A DNA stretch of 64,000 bases, taken from contig NZ_CP037933.1 in the NCBI RefSeq assembly GCF_004355225.1, positions 682,001 to 746,000 of the forward strand, written 5' to 3'. The position numbers and the translations under genes are program-made. The notes beneath the pieces are model-generated. The model was not told where the DNA came from. It searched no databases and worked only from the letters and a program-made list of their open reading frames with translations. This DNA is from Flavobacterium nackdongense (GTDB lineage: Bacteria > Bacteroidota > Bacteroidia > Flavobacteriales > Flavobacteriaceae). Of the stretch, positions 27,551 to 36,518 are shown in pieces (positions within the stretch are counted from its first letter, which is position 1; each line of letters starts with the position of its first letter).

Positions 27551-29492
27551 TAATCTGTTCATAAATAGACTTCAAATCATAACTGAAAATAACAAAATTG
27601 CTTATGATGAAATTTTTCACAAAGGAGTTAATATAATTAGAGGGGACAATAGTAGTGGGAAATCAACTATAACACATTTCATTTTTTATGTTTTAGGTGG
27701 AGCTTTTAATGATTTTGTTCCAGAGGCGAGAAAATGTTCATTAGTCATTGCTGAAATAGAAATGAACAATGAAATTTATACCATAAAGAGAGAAATTATA
27801 AAAGATGAACAAGAAAATATTTCTACTCAAACACCAATTTATTTTTATTGGGGAAATATGGATGAAAGTTTTAGCCCTCCTATTGAAAAAACTTGGCAAA
27901 AATTTGGATATAATACAACAGATACTAGAAAAAGTTTTTCAAATGTTTTATTCGACAATCTAGGTTTACCGATTGTTAAAGGGGATAATAACATTACATT
28001 CCACCAAATTTTACGTTTGCTTTATATAGACCAAGATTCACCAACTAGTTCACTATTCTACTATGAACATTTTGATAGTCAATTAACAAGAGAAACTGTA
28101 TCCGATTTATTACTTGGTGTATATAATGAAGAATTATATGAAAATAAAAAACGTTTAATATCAGCTGAAAAAGAATTTGAAGGCATTAAGAGCGAAATAA
28201 AAGCAACTTCGCATTTTTTTTCAGATCCATTATCATTAAATCCTGGCCACTTAATTACCTCTATCGAGAATAAAGAAAAAGAAATATCAGCTATTCAAGA
28301 TGAAATTGTATCAATTAGAAGTAAGAATAAAAAGTTAAATTATAGAGAAGATTCGAAATTGTCATTTCAAAAACTAACTGAAGAATCGATTCTTCAAAGA
28401 AAAGTAGTATTGGATTTAGATGAACAGATATCATTTTTAAATAATGAAATTGAAGACTCTGCATATTTTGTTGAAACATTAAACAAAAAGATAAAAGCTC
28501 TAAAAAATTCCATTCACACTAGAGAGTTTTTGGGTAATTTACCTTTAGAATATTGCCCTGATTGCCTCACTAAGATAACACATAACAAAGACAATACAAA
28601 TTGCAAATTATGCAAAGAACCAATTGACGGATCGTTTGGTGTTGTACAAGCTAGAAGAATGGAGTTAGAAATAAGTTTCCAAATTAACGAATCACAAAAA
28701 TTACTAGAACTAAATAAACGTAATTTGATTGATTTAGAATCAAAATACACTTCAGAATTGGGTAAATTACATGATTTACAAAAACAAGTAAATTCTTCTC
28801 TAGAGGATGTAAAATCTTTTAATGAAGAAACTGTAGACAATTTAAATAGTCAAAAAGGATTTATTGAAGGTGAGATCTTACAATATAGGACTATGCTTGA
28901 AAATGCAGAAAAATATGAAAAATTAGTTAAAAGAAAAGAGGAATTAAAAAAAGAAATTGGCTATCTATATTGGTATATTAACAAGACTGAAGGAGAACAA
29001 ACAAAATTAAAAGAAGTTATTAAAGAATCAATAAAAAAAGAAGGTCTTTATTTATTAAATAATGATTTAGATAGACAAGATGAATTTAAAAATGCTAATG
29101 ATTTTATAATAGATTTTTCAAATAATTTAGTTTATTTAAGAAGCAAAAATTCAGAAATTCAAAAAGTATATCAAAAATTTTCAGCAAGTTCTAATTTTTA
29201 TTTGAAAGTTACTGGACGCTTTGCTATTTTTTTAGCATCATTAGCTGTTGATAAAATGAGATTTCCAAGATTTATTTTCGCAGATAATATGGAAGATAAA
29301 GGTATTGAAGTATTGAGAGCTCAAAATCTACAAAAGCTACTAATAGATAGAGTAAGCGAATACAATCAAAATAGTTTTCAAATGATTTATACTACTTCAT
29401 ATATAACAAATGAATTAAATAATAGTGATCTAGTTGTAGGTGAATACTACACTAAAGAAAATCCAAGTTTAAAAAATATAAACTTAATTTAA
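27543..29492 (+). CDS. Rad50/SMC-like ABC ATPase with zinc-hook motif (ABC-3C-type)
   Basis: About 649 residues from ATG 27543 (an in-frame TTG at 27528 is less likely). Walker A 'IIRGDNSSGKSTITHFIFYVLGG' near residue 32; a long coiled coil from about 200 to 540; a zinc-hook-like 'CPDC' and 'CKLC' pair near residues 340-358; C-terminal Walker B 'FIFADNMEDKGIE'. No classical LSGGQ signature is visible. The layout resembles the Rad50-like ATPases of ABC-three-component systems rather than housekeeping Rad50 (about 1000 residues, with SbcD next to it). It overlaps the middle-component gene by 8 bases. Confidence 0.7.
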   Translation: MRNNLFINRLQIITENNKIAYDEIFHKGVNIIRGDNSSGKSTITHFIFYVLGGAFNDFVPEARKCSLVIAEIEMNNEIYTIKREIIKDEQENISTQTPIYFYWGNMDESFSPPIEKTWQKFGYNTTDTRKSFSNVLFDNLGLPIVKGDNNITFHQILRLLYIDQDSPTSSLFYYEHFDSQLTRETVSDLLLGVYNEELYENKKRLISAEKEFEGIKSEIKATSHFFSDPLSLNPGHLITSIENKEKEISAIQDEIVSIRSKNKKLNYREDSKLSFQKLTEESILQRKVVLDLDEQISFLNNEIEDSAYFVETLNKKIKALKNSIHTREFLGNLPLEYCPDCLTKITHNKDNTNCKLCKEPIDGSFGVVQARRMELEISFQINESQKLLELNKRNLIDLESKYTSELGKLHDLQKQVNSSLEDVKSFNEETVDNLNSQKGFIEGEILQYRTMLENAEKYEKLVKRKEELKKEIGYLYWYINKTEGEQTKLKEVIKESIKKEGLYLLNNDLDRQDEFKNANDFIIDFSNNLVYLRSKNSEIQKVYQKFSASSNFYLKVTGRFAIFLASLAVDKMRFPRFIFADNMEDKGIEVLRAQNLQKLLIDRVSEYNQNSFQMIYTTSYITNELNNSDLVVGEYYTKENPSLKNINLI

Positions 29493-29509
29493 TCAACTAC
29501 CTAGGCTAA

Positions 29510-30592
29510 ATGAAAAAATGGCAAATCAAACCACTTGGAGAAGTCTGTGAAATAAAGAGTGGCAAAAACCAAAAAAAAGTAATTAATCCAAATGGTAAAT
29601 ATCCAATTTATGGAAGTAGTGGAATATTTGGTTATGCTGATGAATATATTTGTGATGAAAATACAACAATAATTGGACGGAAAGGAACAATTAATAGTCC
29701 TATTTATGTAACTACAAAGTTTTGGAATGTTGATACAGCTTTTGGTCTTTGTGTAAAAGAAACTTTAAATAGTAAATTCTTATATTATTTCTGTTTAGGC
29801 TTTAATTTTAAAGAATTAGACAAGAGTACCACAATTCCAAGTCTTTCTAAAGGGGATTTACTTTCCATTGAACTTCCAATTCCACCACTAGAAACCCAAA
29901 CTCTCATCGTTTCCAAAATAGAAGAGCTTTTTAGCGAGTTAGACAAAGGAATCGAGGATTTAAAAACTTCACAACAACAGCTTAAAACCTATAGACAAAG
30001 TGTGCTGAAATATGCTTTTGAAGGGAAATTGACCAATAAAAAAGTAAAGAATGGGGAGTTACCGAAGCGATGGGAATGGAAAAAAATTAAGGATATTTGT
30101 GAAATTAAAGGTGGTAAAAATCAATCGAAAGTGATTAACCCACAAGGAAAATACCCAATATATGGGAGTAGTGGAATATTTGGCTATGCTGATGAATATA
30201 TATGTGATGAGAATACAACAATCGTTGGTAGAAAAGGTAATATAAATAGTCCTCTTTATGTTACTACCAAATTTTGGAATGTAGATACTGCTTTTGGTTT
30301 ATGTACAAATGAGAATTATGATAGTAAATTATTATTCTACTTCTGTTCAGGTTTTAATTTTAAAAAATTAGATAAAAGTACAACAATACCGAGTTTAGCA
30401 AAAAGCGATATTTTATCTATTGATATTCCAGTTCCTCAAAACACAGAACAACACCGCATCGTTCAAGAAATCGAAAGTCGTTTGAGTGTCGCGGATAAAA
30501 TGGAGGAAAGTATTGGGCAAAGTTTATTGCAAGCTGAGGCTTTGCGGCAGAGTATATTGAAAAAGGCATTTAGTGGGGAGTTGGTTAAATAA
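29510..30592 (+). CDS. hsdS: Type I restriction-modification specificity subunit with duplicated recognition domains
   Basis: 360 residues, two target-recognition domains and two helical spacers. TRD1 (about 1-120) and TRD2 (about 190-305) are nearly identical: 'YPIYGSSGIFGYADEYICDE', 'FWNVDTAFGLC' and 'LDKSTTIPSL' occur in both. The helices contain 'LKTYRQSVLKYAFEGKL' and 'ALRQSILKKAFSGEL'. HsdS sets the DNA sequence bound by the M2S and R2M2S complexes; with two equal domains the predicted site would be a symmetric bipartite sequence. The protein looks intact. Confidence 0.92.
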   Translation: MKKWQIKPLGEVCEIKSGKNQKKVINPNGKYPIYGSSGIFGYADEYICDENTTIIGRKGTINSPIYVTTKFWNVDTAFGLCVKETLNSKFLYYFCLGFNFKELDKSTTIPSLSKGDLLSIELPIPPLETQTLIVSKIEELFSELDKGIEDLKTSQQQLKTYRQSVLKYAFEGKLTNKKVKNGELPKRWEWKKIKDICEIKGGKNQSKVINPQGKYPIYGSSGIFGYADEYICDENTTIVGRKGNINSPLYVTTKFWNVDTAFGLCTNENYDSKLLFYFCSGFNFKKLDKSTTIPSLAKSDILSIDIPVPQNTEQHRIVQEIESRLSVADKMEESIGQSLLQAEALRQSILKKAFSGELVK

Positions 30593-30601
30593 AATACAGT
30601 T

Positions 30602-31273
30602 ATGGAAGAACAGGATTTTACAATAAAATATTCATTTTCAAGCTTTTTAAAAGATTACCCCGTTGGAGAAGATCCAACAGAATTTGTCAATGAGATAGAC
30701 TTTGAAGTATATCTTACAGACGAAACAGGACATTTACAGGAGCAAGTAGGAAAAGGGAAAATTAGTCAAATCCTTTTTTCTTTGGCAATGGATTGTGGGT
30801 TTCCACTAAGTGATGTTATGGATGCTACACATTCTATTTGCCAAATGTCAGGAGTCTTATTTGAATGGGACGAGGACAAAGACTTTTGGGATAAAATTGA
30901 CACCTATTTTGACTATCATCCACTCGACAATTATGATGTCTTTTTTCTAGAAACATTAGAAATAATCGCAAAATACAGAGGCATCGGTTTGGGTGAAAAA
31001 ATAATCAATAATTTGATGGAGCGGTTTTATTCCTCTTGTGGATTATGGGTTTTGAAAGCATTCCCAATGCAGCATGATATTGCAATTAAGAACGAAAAGG
31101 AAGAAAATTGGAGTGATTGGAATAGAAAAATGGAATATCCAAAAATGGAATTAGATTTTGAAAAATCACAATACCAATTATTTAACTATTATAAGAATAG
31201 AGGATTTCAAAACCCTTTTGATATGGAGTATTTTATAGCTAGACCATTTGATATTATTAATAAAAGTGAGTAA
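30602..31273 (+). CDS. GNAT-like protein between hsdS and an hsdS remnant
   Basis: 223 residues. The middle holds 'IIAKYRGIGLGEKIINNLMERF', a fair match to the acetyl-CoA-binding loop (R-G-x-G-x-G/A) of GNAT acetyltransferases, followed by 'LFNYYKNRGFQNPF', the usual second GNAT element. The N-terminal 90 residues are not recognised. It could be an RM-associated modifier or simply cargo. It starts 9 bases after the hsdS stop and ends just before a broken copy of the hsdS 3' end. Confidence 0.6.
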   Translation: MEEQDFTIKYSFSSFLKDYPVGEDPTEFVNEIDFEVYLTDETGHLQEQVGKGKISQILFSLAMDCGFPLSDVMDATHSICQMSGVLFEWDEDKDFWDKIDTYFDYHPLDNYDVFFLETLEIIAKYRGIGLGEKIINNLMERFYSSCGLWVLKAFPMQHDIAIKNEKEENWSDWNRKMEYPKMELDFEKSQYQLFNYYKNRGFQNPFDMEYFIARPFDIINKSE

Positions 31274-31278
31274 TAGTA

Positions 31279-31383
31279 AACAAAAGTATTGCTCAAACTT
31301 TATTACGGACTGAGGCATTAATACAGAGTATCTTGAAGAAGGCGTTTAGTGGGGAGTTATTACAAACCAAAACTATAAAGTAA
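31279..31383 (+). pseudogene. Orphan 3' fragment of an hsdS gene
   Basis: The frame reads 34 codons, 'NKSIAQTLLRTEALIQSI' and then 'LKKAFSGELLQTKTIK' before TAA, closely matching the C-terminus of the intact HsdS ('SIGQSLLQAEALRQSILKK'). No start codon or upstream TRD is present. It shows that a second hsdS allele, or a split copy, once existed here. Confidence 0.8.
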
Positions 31384-31465
31384 AATACTTGATTAAAAAA
31401 TATAAAAAAACTAACTATAAAGTAGTATATCTGAAATAATATATTAATTTTGCAATCGCAAAGCT

Positions 31466-31816
31466 ATGCCAACAACTACAGAAACGGTAGCCCGATTTTT
31501 AAAAGATTTTAAATTTAAAATGTCTATTTGGGATGTCCTTTTTAGAGATGACCGAGGAAAAAACACCACTACATTGACTAGTTTAGAACTTCGTCCCATC
31601 GAGCGAAAGAAAGTTTTAGAGTCCTTAGAAGCATTGGACTATAGTGAAGGTCCCGTTGAAGAAAAGTTATATGGCGGTTCGGCAATGTGGGTATTTGGAA
31701 AAATAGTAAAGAAAAGAGAAATCTATATTAAAATTACTATGGGTGCTCCAGGAAGTGCTGTTATTTGCATCTCTTTTCATTTGGCAGAGCACAAAATGTC
31801 TTATCCATTAAAATAA
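31466..31816 (+). CDS. Putative toxin of a type II toxin-antitoxin pair (MqsR/RelE-like)
   Basis: 116 residues. 'FLKDFKFKMSIWDVLFRDDRGKN', 'RKKVLESLEALDYSEGP' and 'KKREIYIKITMGAPGSAVICISFHLAEH' suggest a compact alpha/beta RelE/MqsR-type fold; the final strand resembles the MqsR 'YLKITV...IVSF' core. Support comes from the next gene, which has an MqsA-type helix-turn-helix and a Panacea domain. Toxin first, antitoxin second is the mqsRA order. No catalytic residues can be assigned with confidence. Confidence 0.55.
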   Translation: MPTTTETVARFLKDFKFKMSIWDVLFRDDRGKNTTTLTSLELRPIERKKVLESLEALDYSEGPVEEKLYGGSAMWVFGKIVKKREIYIKITMGAPGSAVICISFHLAEHKMSYPLK

Positions 31817-31920
31817 ACAGCGTATGAAATCGCCACTAACAACGAGTTTGTTGCAAACAAACACCAATAAGTAAAAAGGCGATACCATATATGACCAATG
31901 AAAAATAAAAATTTACATAT

Positions 31921-32925
31921 ATGAAAAGTCCCTTTACAGGAAAAGAAATGCTATTGTCTAAAGAAAAAAGGACAATCACTTTTAGAAAAGAAGATTTTCC
32001 GGTTGTATTTCATTTTTATAAATGCGAAGCCAGCCAAGAGCAATTTACAACCACGGCCTTGGATGAGTTGAATATCAATCAGGTGTATAATCAATACCGC
32101 GATAAATTTAATATCCCGTTTCCTGATGAAATCATAAAGATTAGAACGCAGTATGACATTTCTGCTTCTAAGATGTCGGCCATACTGGGTTTTGGCACTC
32201 ATAGTTATCGTCAGTATGAAGCAGGAGAAATGCCCAATACTTCGAACGCCCGTTTGATTCAGATGGCGAGTGATCCTAAGAAATTTATTGAAATGATTCA
32301 GCTCTGGGATTCCACTGATGAAAAGAGTAAGGCCAAATATCTTAAAACTACCCAACATTTAATAGAGGCACAAAACAGAAATAGTTTTAATGTCAATCTT
32401 AAAGATTATTTACTAGGTAAGCATTTGGCTGATATTTATTCGGGCTATAGAAACCCTAATTTTGAGAAATTTGCCGAAATGGTCGTTTATTTTTCTGATA
32501 CTGTTCAGCCCTTTAAAACCAAAATGAACAAACTGTTGTTTTATGCTGATTTTTTGATGTTTAAACAAAGTTGTTTTTCTATAAGTGGCGTTCGTTATAA
32601 CGCCATCAATATGGGACCTGTTCCGCATAACTTTCATAGTATTTTTGAATATTTGGCGAATCAAGATGTAATTGATGTGTGTTACACTAAATTCCCCGAT
32701 GGCAATACTGGTGAGCAGTTTCAATCCAGAAAAGACAGACCTTTCAACGCCAGCCTTTTTTCAGAATATGAATTAGCTGTTTTAAATAAAGTTTCCACAG
32801 CCTTTAAAACTACGAGCACTAATGATATTATTGAGTTGAGTCATTTAGAAAAAGGGTGGCAAAAGAATGAACAAAATAAAAGCATCATCAGTTATGAATA
32901 TGCTTTTGAATTAAGTCAAATATAA
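31921..32925 (+). CDS. MqsA-type HTH plus Panacea (DUF4065/SocA) antitoxin-like protein
   Basis: 334 residues. The N-terminus (1-60) resembles an MqsA zinc ribbon but lacks most of its cysteines ('KSPFTGKEM', 'FYKCEASQEQF'). A helix-turn-helix follows near 75-115 ('IKIRTQYDISASKMSAILGFGTHSYRQYEAGEMP'). The C-terminal half (about 180-330) is a Panacea domain: 'KMNKLLFYADFLMFKQS', 'GVRYNAINMGPVPHNF'. Panacea proteins act as antitoxins to many toxin families. Probably autoregulates and neutralises the upstream protein. The stop is only 2 bases before hsdM. Confidence 0.75.
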   Translation: MKSPFTGKEMLLSKEKRTITFRKEDFPVVFHFYKCEASQEQFTTTALDELNINQVYNQYRDKFNIPFPDEIIKIRTQYDISASKMSAILGFGTHSYRQYEAGEMPNTSNARLIQMASDPKKFIEMIQLWDSTDEKSKAKYLKTTQHLIEAQNRNSFNVNLKDYLLGKHLADIYSGYRNPNFEKFAEMVVYFSDTVQPFKTKMNKLLFYADFLMFKQSCFSISGVRYNAINMGPVPHNFHSIFEYLANQDVIDVCYTKFPDGNTGEQFQSRKDRPFNASLFSEYELAVLNKVSTAFKTTSTNDIIELSHLEKGWQKNEQNKSIISYEYAFELSQI

Positions 32926-32927
32926 CT

Positions 32928-34421
32928 ATGAGCAAAGAAAATTCAGCGAATACCTCGAGTATCGTCAGTAAAGTATGGGCGTTTTGTCAAACCCTAAGAG
33001 ACGATGGTGTAGGTTATGGTGACTACTTAGAGCAATTGACTTATTTGCTGTTCCTGAAAATGGCAGACGAATACAGCAAACCGCCCCACAACCGAGAAAT
33101 GCCCATTCCTATGGAGTTTTCGTGGGAGACTTTGACTACCAAAAGTGGGACTGAGTTGGAGACGCATTATAATATTATGTTGCGGGAATTGGCTAAAGAG
33201 AAAGGCATCTTGGGGCAAATCTTTGTCAAAAGTCAAAACAAAATACAAGACCCTGCCAAGTTGTATAAACTCATTGCGCTCATCAATGCCGAGAACTGGA
33301 TTTTGATGGGTGTGAAAGACAAAGGCGACATCTATGAAGGTTTGTTGGAAAAGAACGCCGAGGACACCAAAAGTGGTGCCGGACAGTACTTCACCCCTCG
33401 CCCATTGATTAAGGCGATGGTGGAATGTTTGCGACCAGAGCCCTTGAAGACCATTGCGGACCCAGCTTGTGGCACGGGAGGCTTTTTCCTAGCTGCTTAT
33501 GATTGGATTGTAGGAAATAGAGATTTGGACAAAGAAGCCAAACAGTTCTTGAAATATGAAACGTTTTTCGGGAATGAGATTGTCGCCAGTACTAGACGGT
33601 TGGCTTTGATGAATTTGTTTTTGCATAATATAGGTGATATTGATTCGGATAATTTTATTTCTCCTAATGATTCCCTGATTACGGATTCGGGTACTCGTTA
33701 TGATTATATTTTGGCCAATCCACCTTTTGGTAAAAAGAGCAGTATGACCTTTACCAATCAAGATGGCGAACAGGAGAAAGAAGATTTGACTTATAACCGT
33801 CAGGATTTCTGGGTGACTACGAGCAACAAGCAGTTGAACTTTGTGCAACACATTCGCACGATGCTTAAAACGACTGGATTGGCCGCAGTGGTTTTGCCTG
33901 ATAATGTTTTGTTTGAGGGAGGCGTTGGCGAAACAGTGCGTAAAAAACTATTGGACACCACGGATTTACATACGATATTGCGTTTGCCAACAGGGATTTT
34001 CTATGCTAATGGTGTAAAAGCTAATGTTTTGTTTTTTGATGGCAAACCTTCCAGCAAAGATCCTTGGACTAAAGAAGTTTGGGTTTATGATTACAGAACC
34101 AATGTGCATCATACGCTAAAGAAAAATCCTTTGAAACTGAATGATTTGAGGGATTTCATCACGCTTTACAACCCAGAGAACCGACACAAACGGACTGAAG
34201 CGTATCATGCTGAGACCAATCCTGAAGGACGTTGGAGGAAGTTCAGTTATGATGAAATCATTGCTAGAGACAAAACGAGTTTGGATATTACTTGGTTGAA
34301 AGATAAATCTCTGGCTGATTTGGATAACCTGCCAGATCCTGATGTTTTGGCTTTGGAGATAGTGGAGAATATTGAAGCGAGTTTGGATAGTTTTAGGGCG
34401 ATAATTGCTAGTTTGAAGTAG
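32928..34421 (+). CDS. hsdM: Type I restriction-modification DNA methyltransferase subunit M
   Basis: 497 residues. An N-terminal helical HsdM domain ('ANTSSIVSKVWAFCQTLRDDGVGYGDYLEQLTYLLFLKMADE') precedes an N6-adenine methyltransferase with SAM motif 'ADPACGTGGFFLAAYDW' near 177 and catalytic 'NPPFGK' near 264. It ends with the usual tail ('SLDSFRAIIASLK'). It is in line with hsdR and hsdS but last in the series, and 2.3 kb from hsdS, an unusual order. All motifs are intact. Confidence 0.94.
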   Translation: MSKENSANTSSIVSKVWAFCQTLRDDGVGYGDYLEQLTYLLFLKMADEYSKPPHNREMPIPMEFSWETLTTKSGTELETHYNIMLRELAKEKGILGQIFVKSQNKIQDPAKLYKLIALINAENWILMGVKDKGDIYEGLLEKNAEDTKSGAGQYFTPRPLIKAMVECLRPEPLKTIADPACGTGGFFLAAYDWIVGNRDLDKEAKQFLKYETFFGNEIVASTRRLALMNLFLHNIGDIDSDNFISPNDSLITDSGTRYDYILANPPFGKKSSMTFTNQDGEQEKEDLTYNRQDFWVTTSNKQLNFVQHIRTMLKTTGLAAVVLPDNVLFEGGVGETVRKKLLDTTDLHTILRLPTGIFYANGVKANVLFFDGKPSSKDPWTKEVWVYDYRTNVHHTLKKNPLKLNDLRDFITLYNPENRHKRTEAYHAETNPEGRWRKFSYDEIIARDKTSLDITWLKDKSLADLDNLPDPDVLALEIVENIEASLDSFRAIIASLK

Positions 34422-34570
34422 GGGTTGTCGGTTGTGGGTTATTAGTTAATTGAAAGAGGTTTTGGGTTGTGGCCTAGCTTTGTTTTAGGTATTCCTAAAC
34501 TCACGGCTGCCGTTTGCTTCATTTTCCTAACTCCAAATATATTTACAAAAAATAAAAATCAACAATAATT

Positions 34571-35329
34571 ATGTCCAAATTAAAAGCCGCATTACTCGAC
34601 GACAACAAAGAACAATTACTACTAAACCAGCAAATGTTAGAAAGCTTTGGAATGGTATCAGTAGTATCATCTTGCGCTTCGGCAAAAGTTTTTTTGGAGG
34701 ATGTTAAAACTACACAACCTGAAGTATTATTTCTTGACCTTAACCTCGGAGATTCTTATATGACCGGAATGGAAGTAGCATTTCAATTAAAATTACCTGT
34801 GTTATTTGTGAGCAGTAATACAGCACAATACATCAAGGAAATTGAAAAACTAAAAAGAGATTATGATATTTGTGTAGATCACATTACCAAACCTTTTACC
34901 GAACAAGAATTTTTGAAAACAACACAACGTTTTTTAAAAGAAATAGAACTGTTCAAAAAAGAAGAATTCATACATTTAGATTTTGGTATGTCCAAACGAA
35001 ATAAAATTGCAATCAATACCATCGTATATCTATCTACTGATAAAAACAAAGGAGCTGAATCCAATAACAAACAAATTCACTTTACCAATCGTAAACCAGA
35101 AAACTTAATAGATTTCTCCTTCACAAAAATGGAAGATAAAGGATTGCTAAAATCCCAATTCATTACCATTCACAAATCGTTTCGTGTAAATGCAAAACAC
35201 ATTAAAGCCTACCACAAAAGCACCGAATCTATTGAGGTGGAAGTTTTTACCGCACAGGGCAAATTGGAATCAAAATACCTTCAAGTTTCCGAAAATTACC
35301 AACCTTTGGTAAAACAGTTAAAAAAATAA
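34571..35329 (+). CDS. LytTR-family response regulator
   Basis: 252 residues. The receiver domain has an acidic pair 'LLDDNKEQ', the phospho-acceptor in 'VLFLDLNLGDSYMTGMEVA' near residue 57, and lysine in 'DHITKPFTEQEFL'. The C-terminal LytTR DNA-binding domain has 'YLSTDKNKGAESNNKQIHFT' and 'FITIHKSFRVNAKHIKAY'. No histidine kinase gene is next to it. It may regulate the ATPase gene 118 bases downstream, which has its own -7 box TATATTTG (35392-35399). Confidence 0.88.
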   Translation: MSKLKAALLDDNKEQLLLNQQMLESFGMVSVVSSCASAKVFLEDVKTTQPEVLFLDLNLGDSYMTGMEVAFQLKLPVLFVSSNTAQYIKEIEKLKRDYDICVDHITKPFTEQEFLKTTQRFLKEIELFKKEEFIHLDFGMSKRNKIAINTIVYLSTDKNKGAESNNKQIHFTNRKPENLIDFSFTKMEDKGLLKSQFITIHKSFRVNAKHIKAYHKSTESIEVEVFTAQGKLESKYLQVSENYQPLVKQLKK

Positions 35330-35446
35330 ACCGCTCTTGTTACTCTTTTAAAACCTTTTGTTACTAACAATAAGGTAATATTATCCTACATTATATTTGG
35401 GCTAACTTTCTTTTGAGATTTGCTGTATCAAAATCTAAAAACTAAA

Positions 35447-36517
35447 ATGATACAAGCTAAACAAACCAAAAACAACCGTCAAAGCACTACCTCTTTTGGC
35501 AAAACTTCATTAGAGGATTACGTAATCAAATTGATAAAAAATAACATTGCTGTTATTGAAAAAGACGTCGAAAAAAAACTCTATGCCGACATTAAAGAAA
35601 GAATAAAAAAAGATTTCGTACAACAAGAAAACAATCAAAACAATAACAACAAATTGTTAAGTGATAAACTGATTGCGCTAAACAGACGTATGGGAAGTGC
35701 TGAAGGAAATTTAAAAGCGGAACTAAAGAAATTGAAGGAAGAAATTGACACAAAAAAGAATAAAAAAACAATTGATATCATAATCAAAAAAGGAAACAAA
35801 TCCGTTGATTTAGGAACGCAGCATATTCAATTTGAAAATTTATTAAAATATGTGCAAGCCAAAGTCAATGTATATTTAGTAGGATCTGCAGGTTCTGGTA
35901 AAACAACAGCGGCGAAAAACATTGCCAAAGCATTAGATATTCCTTTTTATTTCACTGGAGCAATTGCAAGTGAATTCAAACTAACGGGTTTTATCAACGC
36001 ACAAGGAACAATCGTTTCTACAGAATTTAGAAGAGCCTACGAAAATGGTGGATTGTTTTTATTTGATGAAATTGATGCCAGCTATCCGCAAGCTATTTTA
36101 GCTTTTAATGCTGCTTTAGCGAATGATTTTATGGATTTTCCTGATAAAAAAATAGAACGTCATAAAGATTTTTATTGCCTCGCAGCAGCTAATACTTATG
36201 GTTCTGGTGCCGATAGAGAATACATTGGAAGAAACCAATTAGATGCTGCATCTTTAGACCGGTTCGTGTTTTTTGATTGGAATATCGATGAAGATTTAGA
36301 AAGAGAGTTGGCTAAAAACGATACGTGGGTAAACTATGTTCAGAGCGTAAGAAAGGCGGCTAAGAAATTAGGAATTCGCTTTGTAATCAGTCCACGAGCG
36401 TCATTTTATGGAGCAACTTTATTAGAAGCTGGTATCGAAAGAAAAGAAGTGGAGAAAAATGTGTTGTGGAAAGGTTTAGACTTAGCAACAGTACAACAAA
36501 TAAAAAACAACTTGTAA
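35447..36517 (+). CDS. MoxR/CobS-like AAA ATPase
   Basis: 356 residues from ATG 35447 (the in-frame TTG at 35420 is less likely). An N-terminal coiled coil (about 30-105, charged and Lys-rich) precedes an AAA domain: Walker A 'VGSAGSGKTTAAKNIAKAL' near 157, 'FRRAYENGGLFLFDEIDAS' (Walker B) near 215, sensor 1 'LAAANTYGSG' near 245, 'DAASLDRFVFFDW' (arginine finger region) near 265. The fold is that of the CobS/NorQ/MoxR group, which act as chaperones or metal-insertion motors with a VWA-type partner. The partner here may be the next gene. Confidence 0.82.
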   Translation: MIQAKQTKNNRQSTTSFGKTSLEDYVIKLIKNNIAVIEKDVEKKLYADIKERIKKDFVQQENNQNNNNKLLSDKLIALNRRMGSAEGNLKAELKKLKEEIDTKKNKKTIDIIIKKGNKSVDLGTQHIQFENLLKYVQAKVNVYLVGSAGSGKTTAAKNIAKALDIPFYFTGAIASEFKLTGFINAQGTIVSTEFRRAYENGGLFLFDEIDASYPQAILAFNAALANDFMDFPDKKIERHKDFYCLAAANTYGSGADREYIGRNQLDAASLDRFVFFDWNIDEDLERELAKNDTWVNYVQSVRKAAKKLGIRFVISPRASFYGATLLEAGIERKEVEKNVLWKGLDLATVQQIKNNL

Positions 36518-36518
36518 A

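Noticed and set aside
27543..29492. Housekeeping Rad50/SbcC
   Set aside because: Too short, no SbcD neighbour, and it overlaps a middle-component-like gene instead.
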